Shown: one piece after another, positions 43,401 through 54,812 of the stretch
Layout of the letters: every line of letters starts with the position of its first letter
How positions within the stretch are numbered: position 1 is the first letter of the stretch
Origin: Siderastrea siderea
Taxonomy: Eukaryota; Cnidaria; Anthozoa; Scleractinia; Rhizangiidae
Length of the DNA stretch: 64,000 nt
Direction: 5' to 3'
NCBI GenBank assembly: GCA_964030785.1
Contig: OZ034969.1
Span: forward strand, 73,865,762 to 73,929,761
Made by a program: the position numbers and the translations under genes
Notes under the pieces: model-generated
Databases searched by the model: none
What the model was told of the DNA's origin: nothing
Seen by the model: only the letters and a program-made list of their open reading frames with translations

Positions 43401-46400
43401 CACATTCTCAAAAATAAAATCAACCCTCATCTCTACTACGTCAAATGTTATTTCAGCTTTTCTTTTGTACACAACAATTAAAAAACTAATTACGTTAAAA
43501 TAAATTTAAAGACCTTTTGTCACTTTGTCCAAAGCATCCTGAACAACACGCTCAGATTCAGCATCCAAAGCACTGCAAAACAAGTGTGTGTTACAAATTA
43601 TAGTAATCCATAGATTTTCTATGGAGAGACAAATAGATTTTTTGCTGTTGCAAGGTAGTGTAGAGATCAATTCCAAAACACTTGCCAGGGCTGAAGGGAC
43701 TACAGTAAACAATTTGAAGGGAAAGAAACAAGAGGATACTTGTCTTTATAGATAGAAGTCTTTTTTGTAGATACTATTTATAAAACTCTCAGGTTACCTT
43801 GTTGCTTCATCCAATATGAGAATGGCTGGATCTTTCAGCAATGCTCTGGCAATTGCAATCCTGTGAAAAATATCACGAATAAACAAACGTGGACATCTGT
43901 GTAACACTGTGAAGTTGACACACATTCAAGCAACTAAAAAACAGATGGTACCTTACAAATTTAACATTGCATCATGGATTTGTGAACTATTACATTTTTT
44001 GTAGACTACGCATATTTGATGTTACCTACATTGTAGACATATTTACTAGTCAGAAGCAGAGTCAAAGAGTCAATGCCACATCAGACTTTCAATGCAATGT
44101 AATGTCTGTTCTTAGTTGCCCTGAAAAATTGTAATGTCTACTCTGGCATTTATGTGCCTGAAGTGTGTAAAAGAAAACAAACAACATTGCAGGAAATATG
44201 GTGACAAGCCAAAACCCAAGGAAGCAAAACTTCTGCTCAAGTCTAGGATTCCTAGCATTTTGTGAGGCATGGTGTTACTGTGTAACACAGTAATATTAAT
44301 AACTGTGTTATTAATTATTATTATTATTAATTATTATTACTGCTTGTTAAACTGCTGTGAATGTTACCTACCTCTGTTTTTGTCCTCCAGACACTGTCAC
44401 TCCCCTCTCTCCTAAAACAGTGTTGTAACCCTAAAACAGTAACGTAACGTGAATAAGAATAACAGCACAAACTCTAACAAATTACTTTAACGAAAATCCA
44501 CACAACATCTAGCAGCAACTTGAACTGGACGCCAAGGCACATTAGAGTGAAAATGTAGGGCATGGTTTTGTAACCGTGCAAGGGGCACTTTTGAAGGGTG
44601 AGGCTGGTGTCTCTCCCCTAACATGTTTCCAAAATGGGGCCTTATGTTTAATATTGCACACCTCTGGGAAACTTCTGATAAATCCATCGGCGTTTGCTTG
44701 TTGAGCAGCGGCCATCACCTGCAATATGACATCATTATAAGAAAGCCTTTCATTGTTAGTCAAACAGAAAAAAAATCATGTGGCTATTAACAACTTATTC
44801 TGTGTCAAATTATTCTAAAGGCTGACAATTCAATCGAAAGCTATTGAAGAGAATTTGAACTTGGGAAGTCTACACTTTTTGACAAGTTTTATAACAATAC
44901 AAATTCTCCATTAGCTTGGTCTGTGGATGAAGGTGTGGTAATGACATGGTTAGTGCATGAAATCAGGACTTGGGTTGGTGTTTTGAGAGTGGTCTCTCCC
45001 ACTAAAAGAGTCCTACCTTTGATCATTTATTTATTAATTTACTAATTAATAAATTCCTTCCTTCCTTCCTTCCTTCCTTCCATCCATCAATCAATCATTT
45101 ATTCATTTATTTGCCACACACATTATTTCAGTTCATTTTTTTGTGCTTAAAAAAGACATTGGTTTGGCCTTGATTAAAGGGTTTTTAGGGATTTCCCTTT
45201 TTTTTCTCTTACCGGCAGTGCAGTTTTGCTTAGTTCTGTTCTTAGGGCAGTAGATGTATTCCTTGTGACTTAATATTACTGTATATTAATCAATTAGTAT
45301 AATTTGTAGATACCTCTTCATCAGAAGCGTCTGGTCGGCCATACCGTATGTTCTCTAATACTGATGTAGCAAACAGCACAGGTTCCTGGTGAATATGTTT
45401 GGAAATATCATGTTTGCGGATAGTTACTGTACATTGTAATAATTTACTGGTGGAATGGAGCCTTAAAAGACACTTCCTGGAAAAATATCTCTAATAGGCC
45501 TCGACTGCACCACTAAGCCACTCATTAATATCATCAGATTTTTATTAAAAGTTTAAATACCTGGTGAATAAAGCCAATCACACTTCCTCTCAGCCATGTT
45601 GGATCCAAAGCTGTGATATCATGGTCATCAAGAAAAATCTTCCCATTATTCACATTATAAAACCGCTCTAACAATGAGGCCACTGTAGACTTGCCAGCTC
45701 CACTACTTCCACACAGTGCAACCATCTTACCAGCTGGCATTGTCAATGAGAAGTTTTTTAGCACAGGCTGTGTGGGTCGTGTTGGGTATGAAAAGGTGAC
45801 ATTCTTGAACTCAACTTGTCCATGAATGACCCCAAGTGGCATTTTCACACCTCCTGTCACCAGTATGGTGGGTTTTATAACAAGGTATTCAAACACTCTG
45901 GCTCCTGCACTCATGCCGCGCACAACTTGACCAAACAGAAGGGACATGCTGGCCAATGATCTGAAACAAAGAAGTATGCAAATAACATGGTGAATTGTTT
46001 CAAATACAGAAGATTCAGTAGTCTGTCTAGTTGGAAGTCAGGTAGTGAGTAGTTATAAGGACTGCTGTTGCTGACCTTTCACTGGCAGTGGTATCAGCAA
46101 CTTAAGAGTTTTCAGAATCGTAGATAGTGTCAGTTGAGGCTAATTTTTTTAATGGTATTTTTCTAGGTGAAGGCCTGCCAGGGTTTCTATTATTTCCTAA
46201 TTTAGTTTTTGCTCTAAAATGTTAGTTTATTTTAGGTTAAAAATTATTTAACAATTCAGATCTCAGAATTATTGTCATCACTAAAGCAGGTGGAAACAAC
46301 AAAATTTCATATGTATTATTGGTTTAATAAGGCAAGTGTTTCCATGCATTCACTGGGGTTGAGTTATGGAGTTGCTAGTACTAACGTAAGCCCGTAAATA

Positions 46401-49400
46401 CCTTTGTATTGTCTGTGTCGCCACCAGAAAGCTCATCAGATCACCTGGTTCCATTTCTCTAGATGCAAGAAGTGAACCTCCATAATACAGCACAACCAGG
46501 GCAAGACCATTAATAGCAAGGTTTGCCATTCCTTGGAAAGCTCCAATACCAACTCCCAGCAGTTCATTCAATCTTTTGGATTTAGACACTTCTTCATGAT
46601 ACAGTCTGTCACAAAGTTATATAATTAGATTATTTATAAATTCCTAGACTAAAGTGGTACTATGAGGAATCTTTCCGACACATCTACAAAGTGACTTTGG
46701 CCTCTTGTACAAGTTGTAAGTTTGAGCAAAACAATTTACATTTTTTGCCTAATAGGATGTAAGCCCATCTGCCTACTCATATCATGTTGAATATTGGACC
46801 ACAAAAGACAACCCCATATTGGCAAGACTATCATCACATTACACCTCTATATGGCACACTACACTATTTGCAGAGCTCTGTAGTACAGACAGCACATTAC
46901 TTAAACAATGTAAGTAAGCAAAACTAACTTTGCATTTTAGCCTTGATGGTCTGAATGGTACTATTGAATAAACATTCATAAAACAATCTGACTTACTTTG
47001 TTTCTTTGTCCTCCATAGCAAAAGCCCGAACAGTACGCACGTTTCCCAGTGCCTCATCAGCTACTGCAGTTGCCTTGGCAACTTGTGCTTGTGCTGCTCT
47101 GGAGAGCCTCCTTAACAGTGAGCCAAACAAAGTGCCCCCGATGATAACCACTGGTAAAACTACCATCATCACAGCTGTAAGTTTAGGTGAAATCACATAA
47201 AGTGACACCACACATCCAATTGTTTGTGTTGTACTGCGAAGGCCTTGAGAAATGACCTGCTTGAACGCACTCTTAAAATCCTGGATATCAGCTGTCAACC
47301 TATTTTTGAGGAAAATATAATCTACTGAAATCTTAATCCAGGTACATGTACACTTAAGATGGCAACATGATTTCAAATGCTCTTGAATCAAGGTGATGGA
47401 GAAAAATTTCTAAACTGTTGGTGAGGTTTATCTGCTACTGTTATAGCAGTTTTGACAGCTTTCCTGATCAGTTGAAATCAGCAGATGTTGGCGATTTAGC
47501 ATGCTGGAGATTTGATAACAATCAATGCAAAATACCAGGTGTGCTTGCATGCTCCCACAATTGAAACAAAGAATTGCAAATGGGCACAATTCTGCAACTT
47601 CATTACTATCATGCATTGACAAATTTGAAAGTGATGTGCTGTTGAGCAAATGCGCCATTGAAGCAAGTGTACGTACATCACCTAAAGTGAGTTTTCTTAA
47701 CTATAACAGTCATGGGGCCTTTGGCTATGGGTATGCATACTGCAACTGTGAGTGAGCCATCAATATCATATGCCTAACAACATATAAATTTACAAAAATG
47801 TACCTGCACATGTATACAACAATAATCACAACAGGTAAAAAATGACTCTGACTCAAAGAGAAGGTTCCACAACAAATGCTCAATATCTTGTCATTAGTTC
47901 ATCTAGAATTAATTTATTATTATTATTAATTTCATCTTCCTAGTGGCTGGGAAGGATGGAAGAATGCTGGACACAAAATCTGTACAGGTGTATACTCGGT
48001 GCTCTGGTGAAAAAATGAAATTGTAACCATTACTCCACCAGGAGCTTAAAGCTTGGTTTCTCACAATTTCTTCCTAATACTACATGTAACAGCACATTGC
48101 AACTAACCTGTTTACAAGTTCTCCAGTTTTATGACTATCAAAGAAAGCAATGTCTTGCCGTATGAGTGATGCAAACAAAGCATTGCGCATTCTCTCTGCC
48201 AACCTCTCACCAAGGCAAGAAAGGAATGAGATGTAGGCAAATGAAAGTACTGCTTGAGCTCCGTAAACTGAAATCAGCTTTATGGCTGGCTCTCTTAACA
48301 CTTGGAAAAAGTCAGTACTGTGATCACCGGTGGTTAGACTTGAGACAGCATTTACTAAGTTTCCAAGCATCAATGGTAATTCAATGTTAACCATGGCAAC
48401 AGCAAAGGCACTTAAGCTTGCTAAAATAAGAAGCCATATATCAGGCCACAGGAATTTCCAGAATTCTTTAAAGTCAAACTTTGGCTGTGATTTCTCTCCA
48501 TTACATGTATCTTGCTTCTTCTCAGTGTGGTGTGATGAAGATTTATGGCTCAACTTCAAACCACAGTAGGCATGGGAAATCTTTGATCTGATGATCAGTC
48601 CTCCAACAGCTAAAATTCCTGCATATTTTAGGAGGGACCAGTGTCCACCTACAGAATTTGGTTTCTTTTCAGTGAACTTCCAGATGTGCAGAGTTCTCCA
48701 TCTTGTACCAAATTCATTCACTGTCTTCTTTGCAAAGATTTTAACACTCTGTTTCTCCCTGGGAACTGGAAGTCTATAACACCTATAGATAAAACACATT
48801 CAATGTTTAAAATACAGTTGAATCCATACAAATAGTCATTTCCTACCGTTGCAGGCTTTATTAATATCAGAGATTCTAATACAAGTGATGGAACGATTTT
48901 GCACGACCACTCCCATGCCAAATCCCATCCAATCACATAATTTAAATCATGTAAATCATAAAAAAATAGGCTCATGTTAAGAAAATACGACACCAATCCT
49001 TACTTTAACTGTTCAGAATTTGTTCTCATCTTAATTTCAAATTTCAAAACATCTCAGTAGAACCCTCAAATATGCTCACTGCTGAATCTAGTGCTAGTTT
49101 TCGTCCTAAAACAATTATCTACTGACATAAAAAAACCAATCCTTTTGGCAGCAATCCACATTATTCAGATGTTTTATTTTTCCTTTAGGCATAAAAAGTG
49201 ATTTTCTCCTCTACGGCATGGTAAAACGAGGTTAAATTGGTAGAGGGCTTATGTTAAAGGTATCCGGCCATTTCGTTCCAGGTTAATTTCGTTCCAAGTC
49301 ACTTTGTTCCAAAGTATAGTCAGTTCGTTCCACAAAATAGTCAATTCGTTCCATGAGATAGTTAGATCATTCCACAAAGACTTAAACATAGCGAAATTCG

Positions 49401-50288
49401 ATTTTGAAGTTACTTAAACACAGTGAAATTCGACTTTAAAGTTACCTCATCCGTATGAATACTGAGTAGAAGATCAGGCAAGTGACGAAAACCTGCACAC
49501 TCTATACATGAAATGATGGCAAACAGAACAGCTGTGTAACACTGGCCTCTCCCCAATCTCCCTACACGCACTTCAGATTTGGCTTCTGTGGGTACTTATC
49601 ATTCCAGAGTGATGGACTAAAAACGGTTAAAAGCCTGCATGAAAAGCCTGTATCAAAAAGGCGGCGTGCTTTGGCATTTTGGCGTTCACAACGAAAGCGC
49701 ATACATACATACATACATACATACGTACGTACGTACGTACATACATACATACATACATATACTTTTTGTTGAGGCAGGTCGCAAATAATTTGAATTCACC
49801 AAGTCAAGATTCCCTGTTTGAATTCACATCACACACTCGACTGCTGAGATACGAAAAGCATAGACTTTCATCGAGTTAGCAGGTTTTCTTGGCATTACCC
49901 GTAACTTTTAAAAGTGGAACGATCTACTAACTATCTCGTGGAACGAACTAACTATTCTGTGGAACGAACTGACCTTAGTTTGGAACGAAATGACTTGGAA
50001 CGAAATGACCATGGAACGAAATGACCGTAATTCAGTCTTCGCAGTGCCTTAACATGTTAAGGCACTGCTTGACAAGTTCTAGTCCATCACTCTTTACCAC
50101 AAGAAGACCTCATCGGGTTTATATAAAAGTACTCAGTTGCATCAAAAGCCGCTCGTTTCCACAGATACCTTGTAACTGCAGCAATTCTTGGAAATCCAGA
50201 GACAGTATATCTTTGCAGAGAGGACCCACACAACTTTGAGGTCAAGAAAAGATACATTTTACCGGCTTCTGTTCAGTTCGTCCGCCAT
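40442..50288 (-). CDS. ABCB8: Mitochondrial ABC transporter ABCB8 (mitoSUR), complete
   Basis: Thirteen exons join in phase: 50288-50263, 48782-48108, 47299-46997, 46605-46402, 45960-45561, 45385-45314, 44718-44662, 44430-44372, 43860-43798, 43572-43514, 43048-42998, 42350-42313 and 40522-40442, giving 695 residues. Exons 2-4 encode the membrane domain ([49 protein letters not shown]). The nucleotide-binding domain has Walker [10 protein letters not shown] (487-495), signature SGGQKQR (593-599), Walker B AILILDE (to 617), D-loop ALDAES and H-loop IAHRLS (His 648). This half-transporter sits in the inner mitochondrial membrane and is linked to the mitochondrial KATP channel and iron handling. 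Exon 1 (eight codons, MADELNRS) is the least certain part: its phase fits, but the presequence is weak. The donor after 43514 is a poor GTCTTT. Confidence 0.94.
40863..40894. repeat. 32-bp near-perfect palindrome
   Basis: The sequence is symmetric around CGCCATATGGCG. Only one base pair (C opposite C, at 40870 and 40887) breaks it. It is followed by a T run. It lies in the last intron of ABCB8 and may be the tip of a decayed foldback element. Confidence 0.75.
42443..42717. mobile_element. hAT-like MITE, 275 bp
   Basis: The left end CAGAGCTGCACATAA and the reverse complement of the right end, CAGGGCTGCAAATAA, form terminal inverted repeats of the CAGRGCTGCA type seen in hAT elements. AAATT flanks both sides. 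The interior is full of TGTCCGAC/GTCGGACA units in both orientations. It lies in the last intron of ABCB8. Confidence 0.65.
42837..42874. repeat. Perfect 17-bp stem hairpin with 4-base loop
   Basis: TCAAACAATCATGTCAA, then ACGG, then the exact reverse complement of the first arm. It lies 124 bases downstream of an ABCB8 exon on the transcribed strand, between exons 42998-43048 and 42313-42350. Confidence 0.85.
45056..45083 (+). repeat. (CTTC)n microsatellite
   Basis: A short run of CTTC repeats continuing into CATC/AATC repeats, in an ABCB8 intron. Confidence 0.85.
49264..50029. mobile_element. Foldback element with GGAACGAA-repeat arms in ABCB8 intron 1
   Basis: The left arm (about 49264-49380) is made of TTCGTTCC units and the right arm (about 49912-50029) of the reverse complement GGAACGAA units, so the element ends are inverted arrays of one 8-mer within longer 13- to 25-bp repeats (CATTTCGTTCC, AGTTCGTTCCACA). 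The 530-bp centre has no gene and holds an ACAT/ACGT microsatellite at 49701-49759. No target duplication could be fixed. Confidence 0.72.
49701..49759 (+). repeat. (ACAT)n/(ACGT)n microsatellite
   Basis: ACAT repeats, then ACGT repeats, then ACAT again, nearly self-complementary, at the centre of the foldback element. Confidence 0.9.
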
Positions 50289-50566
50289 CTTGCCTCTACT
50301 GAGTTCGACCCAGGCTGCCGGTAGCGAGTTTGTAACGCCTGGTGGATATTGCGCATAGCAAGGCAACCGCCATGGTGGCTTTTGACTACCGTTTTTATCC
50401 CGTTTTGCTATATAAGAAGGTTTTTTTAAAGTTTATTTAGTGCTTAATTTAGCATAGCTAATCCTAGCACTGGCAGTCTAGCGGTATACAAAATGGGCAC
50501 AGGAGCCCATTACTTCCTGATGGGCAACACTAAGCCGTAAAAATATATTGCTTCAATATTTTTGTT

Positions 50567-51463
50567 TATGCAGGGTTCAATTCTACCTGTTACCATCCCC
50601 CCCCCGGGCACACTCCCGGGGATTTGCAATATTTTTCTTACTTGGCGGTCTATTCCCCACCCCCGGGCACGCAGAAAGAGACAATTCCCCATCCCCGGGA
50701 CTCCTCATCGACCACAAATACGTTGTTTTGTGTTCAAAATTGATTCCCGTACAAAAGCACAACCAGACGTTTTGACAATTACTTAAATGCTTTTCTAAAG
50801 TTTACTGAACGAAGGATATTACATAGTATTAAAAAACATGGACACTACATTGAAAATGAAAACTGCAGAAAAAAGACTAACCGCACTGGCATTCGACTGG
50901 CGAGTAAAGAAATGTTCTTCACCACGTGTTTTATTCTAAATATAGCACATGCACAAAAGAGGTCCAGTGAGCAAATTGATGACAGCTTTTTAAAGGAGTT
51001 TTCCTTAGCTTATTTCACAAGATCACCGGACTGAGATCTCTGCAAAGCCGTGAATCTGTTTCATACATATGCGCTGACGAAATATTTCTAGGTTTGTGAT
51101 GAACGATTCGAGTACGCATCAAACGCACCTTCGTTTAACAATTTATAATAAACGTGCCTTTGAATACAGATTTTAATTTCGAGAGATTATTCTTCTCCAA
51201 CCAGTCTGCTACAAATTCTAGAGATAATCCTTGGAAATAGGCAGTCTTCTCTACGCAGTCCGGCGCAATTGTGTCAACTGAGAAGTGATAAGCTAGTGAC
51301 GTGCTTCACAAGAAAAACGAGAAGTTATTTTCGATTTGCCCCGCTCCCCCACCCCCGGGACAAAACAGTTTCAAACAATTCCCCACCCCCGGGCCCGAAG
51401 GGCTGGACTTGTCCCGGGGATTGCCCGGGGGGGGATGGTAACAGGTAAAGTTGAGCCATGCAT
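50567..51463. mobile_element. C/G-rich foldback MITE, ~0.9 kb
   Basis: The left end TATGCAGGGTTCAATTCTAC leads into CTGTTACCATCC and a C run with CGGGCA. The right end is its reverse complement with few mismatches. Internal CAATTCCCCACCCCCGGG blocks recur on both sides. Resemblance to 14652-15118 is limited to the C-rich inner arm. Confidence 0.7.
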
Positions 51464-51867
51464 AATAGGGGCTGAACTCGTGAATCTCTCTTTAACAGGT
51501 TAAGATGAATATTCGTTAAGATGTGTCCTCAGTAATGTTGGAACACAGGGCTTACCCACCACTTAATTTTCGCGTGCGCTCATTGGTCGAAACTCATCAC
51601 GTGGTACAAAAACGTTCGGCAGGCGATAGCCGTCGTCCGATTTCACATCTGTCGTCCGATTTTATTGACGAGAGAAAAACAGCAAAGGAAGTCACTTTTT
51701 CAGGTTTTAACTTTTCAGATTTTATCACAGTGTAATGAAATCGAGTAAACCAACCAAATTGGATTTGTTTAACCGCAAATGTGCTGTGATCCCCACTGAC
51801 TTTTTTTCTCTTTACCACAATAAAACACACGCGTTGTAGACATTAATCGGAGGGTCAAAAAGTAAGA

Positions 51868-52023
51868 AACCCCTTCCTGGCTTGCTGGTATATCGGAGGA
51901 TAATACCGTCGGCTGAAAAAGTGTCCTCAAAATTTCACAGTTGTGCTCGAAAACCGTTCATTTTTTGGACAATCTTTCAGCCTCGGGCATTAGTCTCCAA
52001 TATACCAGCCGCCAGAAGGAGTT
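51868..52023. repeat. Imperfect long hairpin, 156 bp
   Basis: Arms of about 55-59 bp, at 51868-51926 and 51969-52023, are imperfect reverse complements. Both carry the GCTGGTATAT core, followed on the arm by GGAG and CGGCTGAAA/GAGGCTGAAA. It is likely a small MITE. Confidence 0.6.
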
Positions 52024-52869
52024 TATTTATTAAATATCTAACAGAGTAATCCTCATTTGACCCGCTATTTCAGTCATGCTCGGTTGTAGCATACTTTCAT
52101 GAGATCGAATATTCAATCAGGATTCGAAGAAACATGTACTTTGGAGAAAACCAACGCAGGGGCACATTTGAGCTTGTTTTTTTTTTTTGATAGAAAATTT
52201 TAATGTGCTAAATAATTACATTATTGACCACGCACTTGCACGTTACGTTGAATATATATATTACCCTTACCCTAGTTTCGTTTGTTGCTTCATGTTTATG
52301 GAGATGATAAAACAAAACAAAAACAAAAAAAACAAACAACTCTGTCGGATCGCGTTCTTTCTTTTAGTAGGGCTGCCTCAAACGTTGAACTTTTCGTGTG
52401 CCTGTTTAATTCAAATTGGCCAAAACGATCACTTTTGCTTATTTGCTTTGGTTGGGAACATGATAACTTCGACATTCGAAACGGGCCTTCTAAAAGACTT
52501 TTCCTCATTTTTGGAACAAACAAAAATGTTTTGTTTGTGATTAAAAGCAAAAAAAGGGGTGTAAAATCTATAAATACCGTTTAAGAACCACATGTACATG
52601 ATTAGTAACTCAAGTTGAGTTTGTAGGTTTGTTTGTCAAAACAACTAAAATACATTTCATTGTTTTTTGTAAACATCATATCTTTGTGATAAAAGGGCGA
52701 TTTTGCCAAGAATATTTTTGTATAAAAAAAAACTCTTAGCGAGGATTAACTAAAAGGAGATGTGTAATAACCGACTGAGAGGTATGTCGAAATGTCGCTA
52801 TCACTAGATAATAGATAAATTACATAAAAATGCGTTCCTCTTTTATTCTGCAACTCTCTGCAAAATAAA

Positions 52870-53110
52870 TAGACTGCGAGTAGTCTCTAATTTTGGCGAT
52901 GGCGATCGTGGGGCGGGCGAAAATACACACACGCCCGCGCGAAATTCCGGAGAGACGCGACGCGACGCGAGCACGAAAAATGAGGGGAGCACCGAAAATT
53001 TGGCGCTCCCCTCACGTCGGGTCGCCTCGAAATTTCGCGCGCGCGCGTGTGTGTGTATTTCGCCTGCCCCACAATCGCCATCGCCAAAATTAGTGACTAC
53101 TCGCAGTCTA
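52870..53110. mobile_element. GC-rich foldback MITE with 9-bp target duplication (Mutator-like)
   Basis: The ends TAGACTGCGAGTAGTC and its reverse complement start arms of about 85 bp that continue through ATTTTGGCGATGGCGAT and GGGGCGGGCGAAA. CAAAATAAA precedes the element (52861-52869) and follows it (53111-53119), a 9-bp direct repeat. Its GC content and CGCGCG runs contrast sharply with the AT-rich surroundings. A 9-bp duplication with long arms fits Mutator-like elements; no transposase is present. Confidence 0.8.
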
Positions 53111-54812
53111 CAAAATAAATTAATTAAAAGTTATTTCGAAAGCAGTATTTGTAATTCCGGTGATTTCTCCTTGAAAATTTATATTGTTCAGTCCAGCAAA
53201 GAAAATCAGAAAAAAAAAGAATAAAATTTTGGTTCAAAGTGCTGAAATTCGATATATGTTTCATGACGACCAAATGTTATTGTTATAAAAGTTCCTAGCC
53301 GTAAAATAATGCAAAACTTAAATATTTGGGGGCTAGCCTAAGATTAGACGATCCCAAAATTAAAATTTCTAGAAAATGTTTATTCTCGTGTCTCATCCAA
53401 AGCATCAGTTGTTGCCATTTTTGGGAAAGGTAAACAAATAAAAGACCTCTGCGCCCAAGTAAGTCCTCTTTGACTTCGTCTCGGTCCATATATGAATAAA
53501 AAAAAGGGCAAGAAGAGAATGCCAACGGTTCATGACTTTTGGACACTAAAATTAGCGAAAAGAGGCTTTGACTGCATAACGAACCAATAAAGCTAACAAC
53601 AGAGAAAAATTGAAAAAAAAAACATTTTTCTCCTGAATTTTTACTGACAAGATCTGACGTTAGAAAAGACGTCGAACGCTAGTAAAATTAAGTAGTGACC
53701 CAAATAAAAAATTTCCCGTTTGACGACAAAATTACACCACCCAGAAGTGTTTAAAACTATACTGAATATTTGCAGTTTATTTTATTTGCATTTTGTCCAT
53801 TGTGTCGAAAATATTAACTTTTGAAGGTAAACTGAGTCTGTGATGCGGAGGTTAGGGTAAAAACCTGATAAAATCCAAATTCACACACAGTACACAACGA
53901 AACGAGTCAGTGCCAAAAATACGAGAGCGTAATACCTTCGTCCTCCTTCCGCGCGCCTCAAAACACTGTTAAAAGCCGAAGTTTGGGGGAAACAAAAGTT
54001 CCGAACACATAAACAGTTTTACAGAGGAAAATTAAACAATGCGGCTCGTTATTTTTGTGATTCTATCTTTATTTTTTCTTACCCTTAGGCGAAAAATTGA
54101 AAGGCAAACTTGATAAACTTTCTACTGAATAAGCTCTGAATGGTATTCTGTTTTCAGCTGCTTTTGGTTTGTTTTTGACTCATACTGTAGTAAGTTAATT
54201 ACGCTTGGTGAAAATTTGAATAATTTAAGGCAGAAGGTAATTTACCACTAGACTGAATAAACTCGAAGATTCTTTAATTTGCATCCGTATTAAATCTTAT
54301 CGGTTAATAGCAGGATTTCATTTGCTATTCGTACTTAATAATATCAACAAAACTGGAATAAGAATACCAGCAAGAAATTGTTTCCCTTTGGGTGATTTAT
54401 GTGCTTTCAAAGTAATAAAATACGTCTTTTTTATTGGCTGAAAAAGGAACCCAACCATTTCTTTTTAAATGGCTACGCTCAGAAGAATACTGCAACACCT
54501 GCAGGCTGTCAAAATGACTTCTCATAATGACTGACATGAGATTTTCCTGTGAGACACTTAATGGGTTTTCTCGTAGGGCAGCATCAAAAATCTGCGATCC
54601 CATTGAACATTAGGTAATATTTAAGTGAATATCGTCGACCGTGCATGATATAAACAGCATAATTTGCAATTATGGTTCAATACACGTTTATGTGTGCGTA
54701 TATTGATGTAAGAATGTTCAGAAGCACGTAAACATCACTTTGCTCATGAAGTAGTAATTGATATCTTAACAGGTTGCTTCAATAACCTTTAAAGGAACAA
54801 ACTTTTAGCGAA

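Larger units (their letters stand above)
50289..54812. other. Intergenic between ABCB8 and the orphan gene, element-rich
   Basis: It holds the ABCB8 promoter next to 50289 and three separate foldback elements (listed). Outside these, nothing coding was recognised: open frames at 52187-52584 and elsewhere are AT-driven or mirror each other on both strands. Confidence 0.5.

Noticed and set aside
52187..52584. Two open frames of 100 and 117 codons on the plus strand
   Set aside because: AT-rich composition, overlapping frames of similar length and no resemblance to any family or usable splice context.
52887..53093. Overlapping Arg-rich open frames on both strands
   Set aside because: They arise from the self-complementary GC-rich arms of the MITE; both strands give nearly the same peptide.
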